A stretch of 64,000 nt of DNA, from NCBI GenBank assembly GCA_001799675.1, contig MGTX01000028.1, positions 1 to 64,000 on the forward strand, in the 5' to 3' direction. The position numbers and the translations under genes were made by a program. This document shows positions 17,799 through 26,740 of this stretch, in pieces. The stretch is from Elusimicrobia bacterium GWA2_66_18 (GTDB lineage Bacteria; Elusimicrobiota; Elusimicrobia; UBA1565; UBA9628). The notes below the pieces were generated by a model. The model ran no database searches and was not told the origin of the DNA. It was given only the letters and a program-made list of their open reading frames with translations. Each line of letters starts with the position of its first letter. Within the stretch, counting starts at the first letter, position 1.

Positions 17799-19244
17799 AT
17801 GACAAAGACCCTGAGCCTTCTGCTGAGCTTGGCCTCCTCGACGCAGGCCGCCTTAGCCCGCGCCGTCCCCGTGACGGCCGCGCCGGTCTCAGGAGCCTGG
17901 TCGGGGCCTCCCCTCGGCGCGGCCTCTCTTGCCGCGAGCATCACCGCGCCCATCGCCTCCTCCCTGCCCGTCTGCGTGCTCGCCCCCGCCGTGCGCGCGC
18001 CGTGGGCGACGGGACTCCCAAATATCGAGAGCTTGATGCCGCAGGAAGCGGATGGCCATTCCGAGGAAGCGCTCACTTTAAAGGGCCGTGAGTTCTTCGA
18101 CGGCAAGGTCGGCAAGGCCGCCGCCTCGGCTGTCGCCGTCCCCGTGTCCGCGACGGTCGGGGGCCGCCCCTCGCGCCTGGACCCGGGCTGGAGCCTGGGC
18201 TCCTTTGCGAGTGCCGTCGATGGCCTGCCGATCTTCTACAAGCGCCGCGACGTGAAGAACTCGAAATCCCCGCGCATCTACGCCGGAGGCCTCGCGCTGC
18301 AAGAGAGCTTCGATCCCCTCTTCTCCGTCCAGGCCGAGCCTGCGCGCACCCAGATCTTCCTGTGGATGCGCGGGCACTCCCCGACGCAGTGGAACCCCAC
18401 GCGTTCGCCGCTGGACGCGGACGCCCGCGACCTGGCGCGCGCCATTCTCCTCGCGGCGAAGGACTCCCTCACGGGGAGCGTCGAGTTGGCCCTTCACTCC
18501 TTTGCCGCCATCGTATTCCAGCGCATGGTCCAACTGCGCCGCGACCCTGAGGTCCGCGAGGCCCTCGGGCGGCTCGAAGGCTCCCGCATCGTCTTGCTCC
18601 ACGCCACCACCCACTTCGACGACAGCGAGAAACAGGCCGGCCCCGACTTCGAGCGCATGAGCGAAGCCACCCGCAAATTCATCGACTGGCTCGACTTGAT
18701 GGACGCCGCGGCCGACAACTGGCGCCTCTTGGCTCGGATCAACCCCTTCCTCGGTCCCCAGATCGCGATGTGGCTGTCGCAATGGCGCCTACAGCGCGAG
18801 CAGGTCCTCGCCATGGCCTCCAAGGAAGCGGCCGGGATGATGCGCAAGGATTTGGAAACCCCCTGGCCGCAGGCCATCGACTCCATCCGTCGCGGCTTCA
18901 TGAAGGACCTCAACGATGACGCCCGGAACGCGGGCTGGCAGGAAGCCATGCTCCGCCGCTCCAGCGACATGTTCCGATTGGAGTTCACCAAGAACGACGT
19001 CCGCGTCATCCGCCGCCTCGGCATGCGCCTCGACCTGGTCCACGCGACGCAAGACCAACTCCTTAATTGGGGTAGCGCCCGCGTCCTCTTCGGCCTGCTC
19101 GGCATCCCGACCCCCGAGGCCGCTCCGGCGCCGGGTGGCGTGCTGTCGAGCCGCGACGGCCTCTTCCGCGCTCGCATCGTGTCGGGCGACCACTATTTCC
19201 CGCTTAAGCGGCCCGAGCAGCTGGGCCCCCTGCTCGAGCCATGA
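17799..19244 (+). CDS. Exported alpha/beta-hydrolase-like protein
   Basis: A 481-residue protein with a signal peptide (MTKTLSLLLSLASSTQAALA). A low-complexity Ala/Pro region follows to about residue 110. The rest resembles an alpha/beta hydrolase: VELALHSFAAIVFQ has the nucleophile-elbow layout (Ser about 234, but with Ala where the second Gly is usual), HATQDQLLNW could hold the acid, and SGDHYFPLKRPEQL the catalytic His near residue 466. A long helical insert (residues 255-400) would form a lid. Substrate unknown. Its stop overlaps the start of the next esterase-like gene (ATGA). Confidence 0.6.
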   Translation: MTKTLSLLLSLASSTQAALARAVPVTAAPVSGAWSGPPLGAASLAASITAPIASSLPVCVLAPAVRAPWATGLPNIESLMPQEADGHSEEALTLKGREFFDGKVGKAAASAVAVPVSATVGGRPSRLDPGWSLGSFASAVDGLPIFYKRRDVKNSKSPRIYAGGLALQESFDPLFSVQAEPARTQIFLWMRGHSPTQWNPTRSPLDADARDLARAILLAAKDSLTGSVELALHSFAAIVFQRMVQLRRDPEVREALGRLEGSRIVLLHATTHFDDSEKQAGPDFERMSEATRKFIDWLDLMDAAADNWRLLARINPFLGPQIAMWLSQWRLQREQVLAMASKEAAGMMRKDLETPWPQAIDSIRRGFMKDLNDDARNAGWQEAMLRRSSDMFRLEFTKNDVRVIRRLGMRLDLVHATQDQLLNWGSARVLFGLLGIPTPEAAPAPGGVLSSRDGLFRARIVSGDHYFPLKRPEQLGPLLEP

Positions 19245-20434
19245 GCCTCGTTCGCGCCTTCGGCTTCCGCATCGACCTGCCGCGCCTGCCGGTCCTGACC
19301 GAAACGGACCTGCCCGACCTGACCACGCGCGCTCAGCGCGCCGCTGGGACCGTGGCCCCCGACGCCCACCACATCGTCCCGCCCGCCTGGCTATGGGCGA
19401 ACCTCGACGCCCCCGTCCCCGGACGCCTCATCGAGGGGACTCTGCCCGACGACCACCATGCCCGCTTCCTCCTGCGTCTGCCCCGGGACTGGAACGGGCG
19501 ACTCGTCGTGGCCGCCGCCTCCGGCATCACCGACGAGCGCACCTACGATCTCTACTTCTCCGATTTCGCCCTCAGCCGCGGCTACGCCTTCGCCGCCACG
19601 GACAAGGGTGTGCGGCGCGCGGTGCTCGATGCAGACACGGTGCTGATGCCCCTGACGCCTCAGAGCAGTCTGCGCCGCTGGACGTCGCGGCTGCAGGCAC
19701 TGGCATCATTCGCTCGTCAGACGGCCAAACGGCGTTATGGGAGAGCCCCAGAGAAGACCTACGCCGTGGGCCTCTCCAACGGAGGCTTCCTCGCGCGGCG
19801 CGCCGCCGAATCGGGCTTCGTCGACGGCGCCGTCGAGGTCTCGGGAGTGCTCTGGCGCGCCGCGAAGGGGAACCTCTTGCGCGAGCTTCCGGCCGCCCTG
19901 CGCGCGACCGCCCGCAAGCCGTGGAACCGCCCGGCTCTGCGCCGCGCGGGCATGCCCGCCGGCGACGCGCGGTGGGACCCTCTCCTGGCCCACTATCGGG
20001 CGATCTATTGGGAATCGTCCTTGGGGCTGTTCCTCAGCGACCTCGACCCGGACTATGACGGCCCCGCGGAGGACTACGACCTCGACTCGCGCCCCGCTTC
20101 CGTGAGGGAGACGATCTCGGGCTTCGAGAACACGGGCGACCTGCGCGCACCCCTGATCTCCATCTCCGGCCGCCATGACTTTCTCATCTCCTGCGCCGGC
20201 CACGCCGAGTCCTACCGGGACCTGGTGCGCTCCCGCGGCAAGGAGAGCCTCCACCGGATGCTCTTCGTGGAGAACGCCTCGCACATCGACTCGAACGCGG
20301 CGGCCTTCCCGTTCGTCGAGCCCCTCATGCCCCGCGCCCACGCGGCGTTCGAGGATCTCGTCGCCTGGGTCGAGAAAACTCCCTCCGCTTCCCCTTTAAA
20401 GACTACCGGGCGGTCCAGCCGCCGTCGACGCTGA
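19241..20434 (+). CDS. Esterase of the alpha/beta-hydrolase fold (tannase / hydroxybutyrate-oligomer hydrolase-like)
   Basis: A 397-residue alpha/beta hydrolase without a clear signal peptide. Catalytic triad candidates: Ser179 in VGLSNGGF, Asp313 in SGRHDFL, His348 in NASHIDSN. The order and the LPRDWNGRLVVAAASG beginning are like tannase/feruloyl-esterase and 3-hydroxybutyrate-oligomer hydrolase proteins. A 3-hydroxybutyrate dehydrogenase is the convergent neighbour (ends overlap by 32 bp), and CoA-transferase and hydroxyacyl-CoA genes are close by, so release of 3-hydroxybutyrate from oligomers is plausible but unproven. Confidence 0.65.
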   Translation: MSLVRAFGFRIDLPRLPVLTETDLPDLTTRAQRAAGTVAPDAHHIVPPAWLWANLDAPVPGRLIEGTLPDDHHARFLLRLPRDWNGRLVVAAASGITDERTYDLYFSDFALSRGYAFAATDKGVRRAVLDADTVLMPLTPQSSLRRWTSRLQALASFARQTAKRRYGRAPEKTYAVGLSNGGFLARRAAESGFVDGAVEVSGVLWRAAKGNLLRELPAALRATARKPWNRPALRRAGMPAGDARWDPLLAHYRAIYWESSLGLFLSDLDPDYDGPAEDYDLDSRPASVRETISGFENTGDLRAPLISISGRHDFLISCAGHAESYRDLVRSRGKESLHRMLFVENASHIDSNAAAFPFVEPLMPRAHAAFEDLVAWVEKTPSASPLKTTGRSSRRRR

Positions 20435-21185
20435 TGGACGCGCCGCGGATCTGGGCCGCGGCCTCGGAGCAGAGGAACACGACCACGCCTCCAAGCTGTT
20501 CCGGAGTGGCGAACTCCAGAGAGGGCTGCTTCTCGGCGAGGAGCTTGTGCCGAGCGGCCGAAACCGGGATCTTCTCGCGGGCGGAGATGGCGTCGATCTG
20601 CTTCTGGACCAGGGGCGTCAGGACCCAGCCGGGGCAGACGGCGTTGCAGGTGACCGGCGTGGCTGCGGTCTCCAGGGCCACGACCTTGGTCAGTCCGACT
20701 AGACCGTGCTTGGCCGCCACATAAGCCGCCTTCTGGACGGAGCCCACCAATCCATGCGCGGAAGCCACGTTGATGATGCGCCCCCAGCCGTGCTTCTTCA
20801 TGCCGGTCAGGGCGGCACGGATCGTATGGAAACTTGAGGACAGGTTGACCGCGAGAATTTGATCCCACTTCTCGGCCGGAAACTCCTCGATCGGGGCCAC
20901 GTGCTGGATGCCGGCGTTGTTGACCAGGATGTCCACGCCGCCGAACTTCGCCTGCGTATCGCGTATCAATTGAGCGGCCTCGGAAGGCTGGGACATGTCC
21001 GCCGAATGATGTGCGGCCTTTGCGCCGGAAACCCGCGCCAGTCCGTCGCACATCTGCGCGATTTCCAGGGCGTCCCCGAAGCCGTTGAGCATCACCGAAG
21101 CGCCCTGGGCGGCGAGGCCTCGGGCGATGCCCAGGCCGATCCCGCTGGTGGAACCCGTCACGACCGCCGTTTTGCCTTTGAGCAT
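20403..21185 (-). CDS. D-3-hydroxybutyrate dehydrogenase (SDR family)
   Basis: A 260-residue classical short-chain dehydrogenase of the usual length. TGSTSGIGLGIA is the NAD-binding loop, NNAGIQHVAPIEEF and the Ser in INVASAHGLVGS with YVAAKHG form the catalytic set, and CPGWVLTPLVQKQID is the C-terminal motif typical of 3-hydroxybutyrate dehydrogenases. It interconverts 3-hydroxybutyrate and acetoacetate. I start at ATG 21185 because the family begins with this segment (MLKGKTAVVTG); upstream in-frame starts would add an unrelated tail. Confidence 0.88.
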   Translation of the reverse strand: MLKGKTAVVTGSTSGIGLGIARGLAAQGASVMLNGFGDALEIAQMCDGLARVSGAKAAHHSADMSQPSEAAQLIRDTQAKFGGVDILVNNAGIQHVAPIEEFPAEKWDQILAVNLSSSFHTIRAALTGMKKHGWGRIINVASAHGLVGSVQKAAYVAAKHGLVGLTKVVALETAATPVTCNAVCPGWVLTPLVQKQIDAISAREKIPVSAARHKLLAEKQPSLEFATPEQLGGVVVFLCSEAAAQIRGASISVDGGWTAR

Positions 21186-21259
21186 GCCCGGATTCTCCCG
21201 CATCAGGAAGGGCCTGTCAACGGACCGCTTTCCCGTTGTCGGGTTCATCGGGAAAACGC

Positions 21260-21265
21260 TAAAAT
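21260..21265 (+). promoter_or_regulatory. -10 box (TAAAAT) of a probable leaderless promoter
   Basis: TAAAAT, 5 nt (GGAAT), ATG 21271 of kamA. The only shorter-than-six gap in the set. Confidence 0.5.
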
Positions 21266-21270
21266 GGAAT

Positions 21271-22638
21271 ATGGCCAATCAAGTGAAGTCGGACCCCTCT
21301 CGACAGCCCTTCCAGTATCCTCTGAAACGGCAGTTCCAGGAGCCCGACTGGACTCGTCTGCCCGGCTATAAAACCGTCACCGCGCAGCAGTGGCAGTCCG
21401 CGCTCTGGCAGCGCCAGCACTCGGCCAAGAACCTCAAGGACCTCAAGGAAGCCTTCGGGCCCTTTCTGAGCGACGCGCTCGCCGAGGACATGGCCCGGGA
21501 CCAACGGGAGATGGCGACGATGTCGCTGCTCATCCCGCCGCAGATGATCAACTGCATGGATGAGCATGATCTCAAGAACGATCCGGTCCGCCGCTACATG
21601 CTGCCGATGTTCTCCGACCGCCACCCCGTGTGGCCCAACCACCCCAGGGCCAGCCGCGACAGCCTCCACGAGAGCGAGATGTGGGCCGTCGAGGGCCTGA
21701 CGCACCGCTACCCCACGAAGGTCCTCGCCGAGATGATCGCCACCTGCCCCCAGTACTGCGGCCACTGCACGCGCATGGACCTCGTCGGCAATTCGGTGCC
21801 TCAGGTGCGCAAGCATAAGTTCGAGCAGCCTCCCAAGGAGCGCTACCAGGCGATGCTTGAGTACTTGCGCAAGACGCCCGCGGTCCGAGACGTGGTGGTC
21901 TCCGGCGGAGACATCGCCAGCGTGCCCATCGCCCAACTCGAGGACTTCGTGATGTCCCTGCTGGATATCCCGAACATCCGCGACATCCGCCTGGCCTCCA
22001 AAGCCCTCCAGGCGCTGCCCCAGCATTTTTTGCAAGACGACGTCCTCAAGGCCTACGACCGCATCGCCAAGAAAGCCTGGGACCGCGATGTGGACATCGC
22101 GATGCACACGCACGTCAACTGCGCCCGGCAGGTGACGCCTCTCGTCGGCAAGGCCGTGCGCAAGATCCTGGAGATGGGATTTCGCGACGTGCGCAACCAA
22201 GGAGTCCTCTTACGCGGAGTCAACTCCACGCAAAACGATCTCTTAGAACTGTGCTTCATGCTCCTTGATCACGCGAAGATCATGCCGTACTACTTCTACA
22301 TGGCCGACATGATCCCGAACTCCGAGCACTGGCGCCTGTCGATCTCCGAGGGCCAGAGGCTTCAACACGACATCATGGGCTACTTGCCGGGGTTTGCGAC
22401 CCCGCGCGTGACGGTGGACGTGCCGTACGTGGGCAAACGCTGGATCCATCAGCTCGCCGACTACGACCGGGTCAGGGGCATCTCCTACTGGACGAAGAGC
22501 TACCGCACCGGCATCGAGGCCGACGACGAGGGGGCCCTCACGCGCCGCTACGAGTACCTCGACCCCGTCTACTCCCTCGCGCCCGAGGGCCAGGCGTATT
22601 GGAAGCAGGAAGCCGAGAAAGCCTCCGCGCGAGTTTAG
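21271..22638 (+). CDS. kamA: Lysine 2,3-aminomutase (radical SAM, PLP)
   Basis: A 455-residue radical-SAM enzyme. The [4Fe-4S] cysteines are in CPQYCGHC (Cys159, Cys163, Cys166), the CxxxCxxC form; VVVSGGDIASVP follows, and the PLP lysine is expected near the C-terminus. It isomerises L-lysine to L-beta-lysine, the first step of lysine fermentation or a route to compatible solutes such as N-acetyl-beta-lysine. No beta-lysine 5,6-aminomutase is in the window, but CoA-transferase and butyryl-CoA-type enzymes nearby suit lysine fermentation; that link is inference. Confidence 0.88.
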   Translation: MANQVKSDPSRQPFQYPLKRQFQEPDWTRLPGYKTVTAQQWQSALWQRQHSAKNLKDLKEAFGPFLSDALAEDMARDQREMATMSLLIPPQMINCMDEHDLKNDPVRRYMLPMFSDRHPVWPNHPRASRDSLHESEMWAVEGLTHRYPTKVLAEMIATCPQYCGHCTRMDLVGNSVPQVRKHKFEQPPKERYQAMLEYLRKTPAVRDVVVSGGDIASVPIAQLEDFVMSLLDIPNIRDIRLASKALQALPQHFLQDDVLKAYDRIAKKAWDRDVDIAMHTHVNCARQVTPLVGKAVRKILEMGFRDVRNQGVLLRGVNSTQNDLLELCFMLLDHAKIMPYYFYMADMIPNSEHWRLSISEGQRLQHDIMGYLPGFATPRVTVDVPYVGKRWIHQLADYDRVRGISYWTKSYRTGIEADDEGALTRRYEYLDPVYSLAPEGQAYWKQEAEKASARV

Positions 22639-22716
22639 CGCCCGTTGTCGTTTTTTTTACCCTCCCTTTGCCGTATTTTAATTGATTCTCGCCGCTCACG
22701 GGGTCAAACTCTTTTT

Positions 22717-23097
22717 ATGAAACTACTGATCGTGGAAGACGACGACGACGCGGCCAGCTTCATGCAATACATCATGGAGCAGGAGCAATACAGCGTGCTC
22801 GCGGCAAGAACCATGAGCGATGCCAAGCGCCACCTCGAGGATTTTACCCCCGATCTCATCATCATGGACCGCGGCCTGCCCGACGCGGACGGCCTGGATT
22901 TCTGCCGGGAACTCAAGAGCGACCCGCGCTTCTCGCGCGTCCCGGTTCTCTTCGTTTCCTCCGCGAAGTCGCCGTCGGAGGTCGCCGCAGGATTTGCCGC
23001 GGGCGGAGACGACTACGTGATCAAGCCTTTTTTCTTCATCGAGCTCGTCGCCCGGACCCACGCCCTCTTGCGGCGCGCCGAGATGTCCCGCGCCTAG
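22717..23097 (+). CDS. Single-domain response regulator
   Basis: A 126-residue CheY-like receiver with no output domain. Acidic pocket in IVEDDDD, phospho-acceptor Asp51 in IIMDRGLP, conserved Ser in FVSSAKS and Lys in YVIKPFF. It is convergent with the MurC-like gene, overlapping by 4 bp, and has no kinase beside it. I start at ATG 22717 because the receiver fold begins there; the upstream in-frame extension covers a T-rich stretch. Confidence 0.85.
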   Translation: MKLLIVEDDDDAASFMQYIMEQEQYSVLAARTMSDAKRHLEDFTPDLIIMDRGLPDADGLDFCRELKSDPRFSRVPVLFVSSAKSPSEVAAGFAAGGDDYVIKPFFFIELVARTHALLRRAEMSRA

Positions 23098-24404
23098 CGG
23101 GCCTGGAGGGCCGCAAGGAGTTCTCGAGCGAAATCCGCCAAGGACGGATCACGCGCTCCCATCACCAAGACGAGGTCGCCCTCCCGCGCCTGGGCGGCGA
23201 CCTCGGCGACGATGGCGGCGCGCTCCGGGACGTGGAAGGCGTTGCGGCCTCTGGCGCGCAGAGGCTCCGCCAAGTCGCGCGAGGAGACGTCCTTGCTGGC
23301 GGCGCCGCCCGCGTAGTAGATATCCGCAAGCCAAAGACGGTCCTCCGGGCGCAGTCCCTCGGCGAACGCCTCGATGAGCTCGTTTTTAAGATAGCGTGTG
23401 GGCGCGAAGCCGTGGGGCTGATAGACGGCCAGGACGCGGCGGCCGCGCGGGCGGGCCGCGCTCAGAGTCGCCGAGATTTTGGCGGGATTGTGGGCGAAAT
23501 CGTCGACGACCTCCACGCCGCGCGCCGTTCCCAGGCTCTGGAAGCGGCGCGCCACCCCTTTGAAGCAAGCCAGGGCCCGGCTGCAGTCGGCCAGGGGAAC
23601 TCCCTCATTGAGGCACGCGGCGACGGCGGCGACGGCATTGGCGATGTTATGACGCCCGGGGACCGGGAGTTGGAACCGGACGTCCCGCACGCGGAAGCCG
23701 GAGCCCCGCGCGCGCAGATCCAAGCCCTCGGCTCGCACCGCTCCGGACTCCAGGCCGAAAGTCTGGTCGGCGCGGATGCCTCCTAAAGCGGGGTCGTCGG
23801 CGTTGACCAGGGCGGTCTTCATGCGGGCGCGAAACTTAAGAAATATCTCCCTCAGCGCGCCGACCTCTTGATGGTCCTTGGTCAGATTGAGGAAGACCCC
23901 CACGGCCGGCCGGTAGTTGAGCAGAGATCCGTCGCTCTCGTCGGCCTCGACGACGAGCAGGTCAGATTTCCCGCGCCAGGCGTTGCCGAAGAGGCCCCGC
24001 TCCTCGAGCGCCAGCAGACTGCCGCCCGTGATGACCGAGGGCCCGCGGCCCGCGCCTTCCAGGATTTCGAAGATCATGGCGACGACGGTGGACTTGCCGC
24101 TGGTTCCGGTGACGGCGACGGCGCGCATCCTCTCCACGTATTGCGCCAGGAACTCGGAGCGGTGCCGCACGGGCACGCCCAGTGCCTTGGCGGCGGACAC
24201 CTCGGGGTTGGCGTCCTCGATGGCGGTCGAGAGCACCACGAGGTCCGTCTCGCGGGTGACGGCGCCGCCGTCCTGCGCGAACAGCCGCACTCCCATGGCT
24301 TCCAGCTTTTTGCGCAAGGCCGCGCCCCGTCCGCGGTCGAAGTCCCGGTCGGAACCCGTGGCTTGGCCCCCGTCCATGACGTGGATCTGAGCCAAGGCGC
24401 TCAT
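23094..24404 (-). CDS. MurC-type Mur ligase (UDP-N-acetylmuramate--alanine ligase-like)
   Basis: An ATP-dependent Mur ligase: ATP loop GTSGKSTVVAMI (about residue 98), VVEADESDGSLL, HNIANAVAA, and C-terminal DDFAHNPAKI with QPHGFAPTRYL. It joins an amino acid to a UDP-muramoyl precursor in the cytoplasm; DDFAHNP plus QPHGF puts it in a MurC-like branch. The first ATG (24404) lies inside the conserved N-terminal nucleotide loop: the codons just upstream (24405-24449) read HFVGIGGAG in frame and join to MSALA. No ATG, GTG or TTG is seen in frame before them, so the true start may be an unusual codon or there may be a sequence error. It follows the malic enzyme on the same strand. Confidence 0.8.
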   Translation of the reverse strand: MSALAQIHVMDGGQATGSDRDFDRGRGAALRKKLEAMGVRLFAQDGGAVTRETDLVVLSTAIEDANPEVSAAKALGVPVRHRSEFLAQYVERMRAVAVTGTSGKSTVVAMIFEILEGAGRGPSVITGGSLLALEERGLFGNAWRGKSDLLVVEADESDGSLLNYRPAVGVFLNLTKDHQEVGALREIFLKFRARMKTALVNADDPALGGIRADQTFGLESGAVRAEGLDLRARGSGFRVRDVRFQLPVPGRHNIANAVAAVAACLNEGVPLADCSRALACFKGVARRFQSLGTARGVEVVDDFAHNPAKISATLSAARPRGRRVLAVYQPHGFAPTRYLKNELIEAFAEGLRPEDRLWLADIYYAGGAASKDVSSRDLAEPLRARGRNAFHVPERAAIVAEVAAQAREGDLVLVMGARDPSLADFARELLAALQAR

Positions 24405-24444
24405 ACCCGCGCCTCCAATCCCTACGAAGTGGATGAGGGGTTTC

Positions 24445-26112
24445 TCAGGCGTATTTCTTATAGACCGGCTCGTATTGGCGCGACTTTGCGAAGGCCAGCA
24501 TGTCCCTGGGCTTGGGCTCGGTCGCCAGGCCGCGCCGGTAGGCCACCGACATGACCGCCGCCGCGATGTGCGCCGACACCTCTCGGATCTTGGTCAGCGG
24601 CGGGAACAGGCAACCCGTGTCCAGGTCGCCCTGCGTGACGAGTCTTGCCAGCGTCTTGGCGGCCTCGTAGAACATCTCGTCGGTCACGCGCTTGGCCGCG
24701 CAGGCGACGACTCCCAAGCCCACGCCCGGAAAGATGTAGGCGTTGTTGCCCTGTCCCGAGACGTAGGTCCTGCCCTGGTGCTCGACCGGGGCGAAGGGAC
24801 TGCCGCTGGCGAACAAGGCTCGGCCGTCGGACCAGACGTAGGCCTCCTCGGCCGAGCACTCGGCCTGGGAGGTCGGATTGGAGAGCGCGAAGATGACGGG
24901 CCGTTGGTTGATCCTGGACATCTCCTCGACGATCTCCTTGGTGAATTGCTTGGCCATGCCCGAGACCCCGATGAGGGCCGTGGGCTTGAGGACCTTGACC
25001 GCCGCGGCGAGGTTGCCCACCGGCGGGTGCTTGTGGGCGTAGGGCTTCTTGTGGTCCTGGAGGTCCGAGCGGGAACTCTCGACTAAGGCCTTGGAGTCCA
25101 CGAACCAGCAGCGCTTCTTGGCCTCCTCCTTCGTCAGGCCCTCGGCGACCATGGCGCCGACGATGAGGTCGGCGATGCCGATGGCGGCCTCGCCCGCTCC
25201 GTGGAACAGGATCTTCATGTCCTTGAGCGCCATCCCCGTCAGGCGCGTGGTTGAGAATAGCCCGGCCAGGGTCACCGAGGCGGTGCCTTGGATGTCGTCG
25301 TTGAAGGTGCATATCTCGTCGCGGTACTTCTCGAGAAGCCGGAAGGCGTTATGGTTGGCGAAGTCCTCGAACTGGATGAGGGCCTTGGGGAAGACCTCCT
25401 GCACGGCCTGGACGAATTCATGGATGAGGTCGTCGTACTCCTTGCCCGCGATGCGCTTCTCGGGCATGCCCAGGTAGAGCGGGTCGTTGAGGAACTTCTC
25501 ATTGTTGGTGCCCACGTCCAGCATGACGGGCAGGGTTTGCTCCGGGTGGATGCCGGCGCAGGCCGTGTAGAGGCTCAGCTTGCCCACCGGGATGCCCATG
25601 CCGTTGCAGCCGAGGTCGCCCAGGCCCAGGATGCGCTCGCCGTCGGTCACGACGATGACGCGGACGTCCTGGTGGGGCCAATTCTTCAGGACCTGCTTGA
25701 CGGCGCCCTTCTCGTACTTGGTGATGAAGATGCCCCGGCTGCGGCGGAAGATGTGGGCGTACATCTGACACGCGGCGCCGACCGTCGGGGTGTAGATGAT
25801 CGGCATCAACTCATCGATGTAGTCCTGAACGGCGCGGTAGAAGAGGGTCTCATTGCGATCCAGGAGCGCGATCATCTCCACGTACTTCTGGAGATCGCTG
25901 GTCTGGCGGCGGATGTTGTTGATGAGGCGCAGAACCTGCTGGTCCATGGTCGAGACGCGGGGCGGCAGGAGGCCCAAAAGGCCCAGCTTCTTGCGCTCTT
26001 CGTTCGTGAAAGCGGTTCCCTTGTTAAGGGACGGGTTATGGAGAAGGTCCACGCCGGTTTTCCCGGGATGGACGGATGTCTTGGCCGAGGGCGGGATCTT
26101 GGTGGCAGGCAT
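24445..26112 (-). CDS. NAD-dependent malic enzyme
   Basis: A 555-residue malic enzyme of the large (about 560-residue) eukaryote/SfcA-like class. Tyr in IIYTPTVGAACQ, Lys/Glu/Asp metal set in FEDFANHNAFRLLEKY and CTFNDDIQGTASV, and the NAD loop ILFHGAGEAAIGIADL are present. It oxidatively decarboxylates malate to pyruvate. ATG 26112 is chosen because AAAGGAGG stands before it; a longer frame from 26169 crosses the promoter. Divergent from rfbC, with GGTAAAAT about 25 nt upstream as its -10 box. Confidence 0.92.
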   Translation of the reverse strand: MPATKIPPSAKTSVHPGKTGVDLLHNPSLNKGTAFTNEERKKLGLLGLLPPRVSTMDQQVLRLINNIRRQTSDLQKYVEMIALLDRNETLFYRAVQDYIDELMPIIYTPTVGAACQMYAHIFRRSRGIFITKYEKGAVKQVLKNWPHQDVRVIVVTDGERILGLGDLGCNGMGIPVGKLSLYTACAGIHPEQTLPVMLDVGTNNEKFLNDPLYLGMPEKRIAGKEYDDLIHEFVQAVQEVFPKALIQFEDFANHNAFRLLEKYRDEICTFNDDIQGTASVTLAGLFSTTRLTGMALKDMKILFHGAGEAAIGIADLIVGAMVAEGLTKEEAKKRCWFVDSKALVESSRSDLQDHKKPYAHKHPPVGNLAAAVKVLKPTALIGVSGMAKQFTKEIVEEMSRINQRPVIFALSNPTSQAECSAEEAYVWSDGRALFASGSPFAPVEHQGRTYVSGQGNNAYIFPGVGLGVVACAAKRVTDEMFYEAAKTLARLVTQGDLDTGCLFPPLTKIREVSAHIAAAVMSVAYRRGLATEPKPRDMLAFAKSRQYEPVYKKYA

Positions 26113-26179
26113 GCTTCCTCCTTTCGCAACGATTTTACCAAAGATTCCGCCTCGGATTGCCATCCGCAAAGAGAATCGC

Positions 26180-26185
26180 TAAGAT
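26180..26185 (+). promoter_or_regulatory. -10 box (TAAGAT) of a probable leaderless promoter
   Basis: TAAGAT, 6 nt (GAGCGC), ATG 26192 of rfbC. Confidence 0.55.
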
Positions 26186-26191
26186 GAGCGC

Positions 26192-26740
26192 ATGGCGATC
26201 ACCTTCACCCCCTACGGCGGCATCGACGGCCTTCTGGTCGTCGAAGGCGAGGATTTCCCGGATGACCGGGGAACCTTCATGGAATCTTTCCGGACCGACG
26301 TCTGGGCCAAGGCCGGCCTGCCCCCCCTCCTCCAGGACAACCTCTCTCGATCCAAGCGCGGGGTCATCCGCGGCCTGCATTACCAGAGGCAACCCCATGC
26401 CGTGGGCAAACTGGTGCGCTGCGTGAGCGGCCGGATATTCGACGCGGCCGTGGACATCCGCAAAGACTCCTCGAGCTTCGGCAAGTGGGCTTCGATCGAA
26501 CTCGATGGGTCGGGCAACCGGGCCTTTTGGATCCCGGCCGGGTTCGCCCACGGCTTCTGCTCCCTCACCGACGACGCCGTCGTCGCCTACAAAGTGACCG
26601 GCTACTGGGCCCCGAACGTGGATGGGGGGCTGAGATGGAACGATCCGTCCGTCGGCGTGGCCTGGCCCCTGCCCGCCGGCGAGGTCCGCCTCAGCCCCAA
26701 AGACGCCGCCCTGCCCTTCCTCGGCGAGCTCGGCCGATGA
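26192..26740 (+). CDS. rfbC: dTDP-4-dehydrorhamnose 3,5-epimerase
   Basis: A 182-residue cupin epimerase of the usual length. RGVIRGLHYQ holds the catalytic His63, RIFDAAVDIRKDS the partner Asp region, and WIPAGFAHGFCSLTD the second conserved motif. It converts dTDP-4-keto-6-deoxyglucose to the L-lyxo form in dTDP-rhamnose synthesis. rfbA, B and D are not in the window. The stop overlaps the next start (ATGA), linking it to a thioredoxin-TPR protein, an unusual partner. Confidence 0.9.
   Translation: MAITFTPYGGIDGLLVVEGEDFPDDRGTFMESFRTDVWAKAGLPPLLQDNLSRSKRGVIRGLHYQRQPHAVGKLVRCVSGRIFDAAVDIRKDSSSFGKWASIELDGSGNRAFWIPAGFAHGFCSLTDDAVVAYKVTGYWAPNVDGGLRWNDPSVGVAWPLPAGEVRLSPKDAALPFLGELGR

Noticed and set aside
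22651..22670. T-run after kamA as a rho-independent terminator.
   Set aside because: No hairpin with good arms is found before the T-run.
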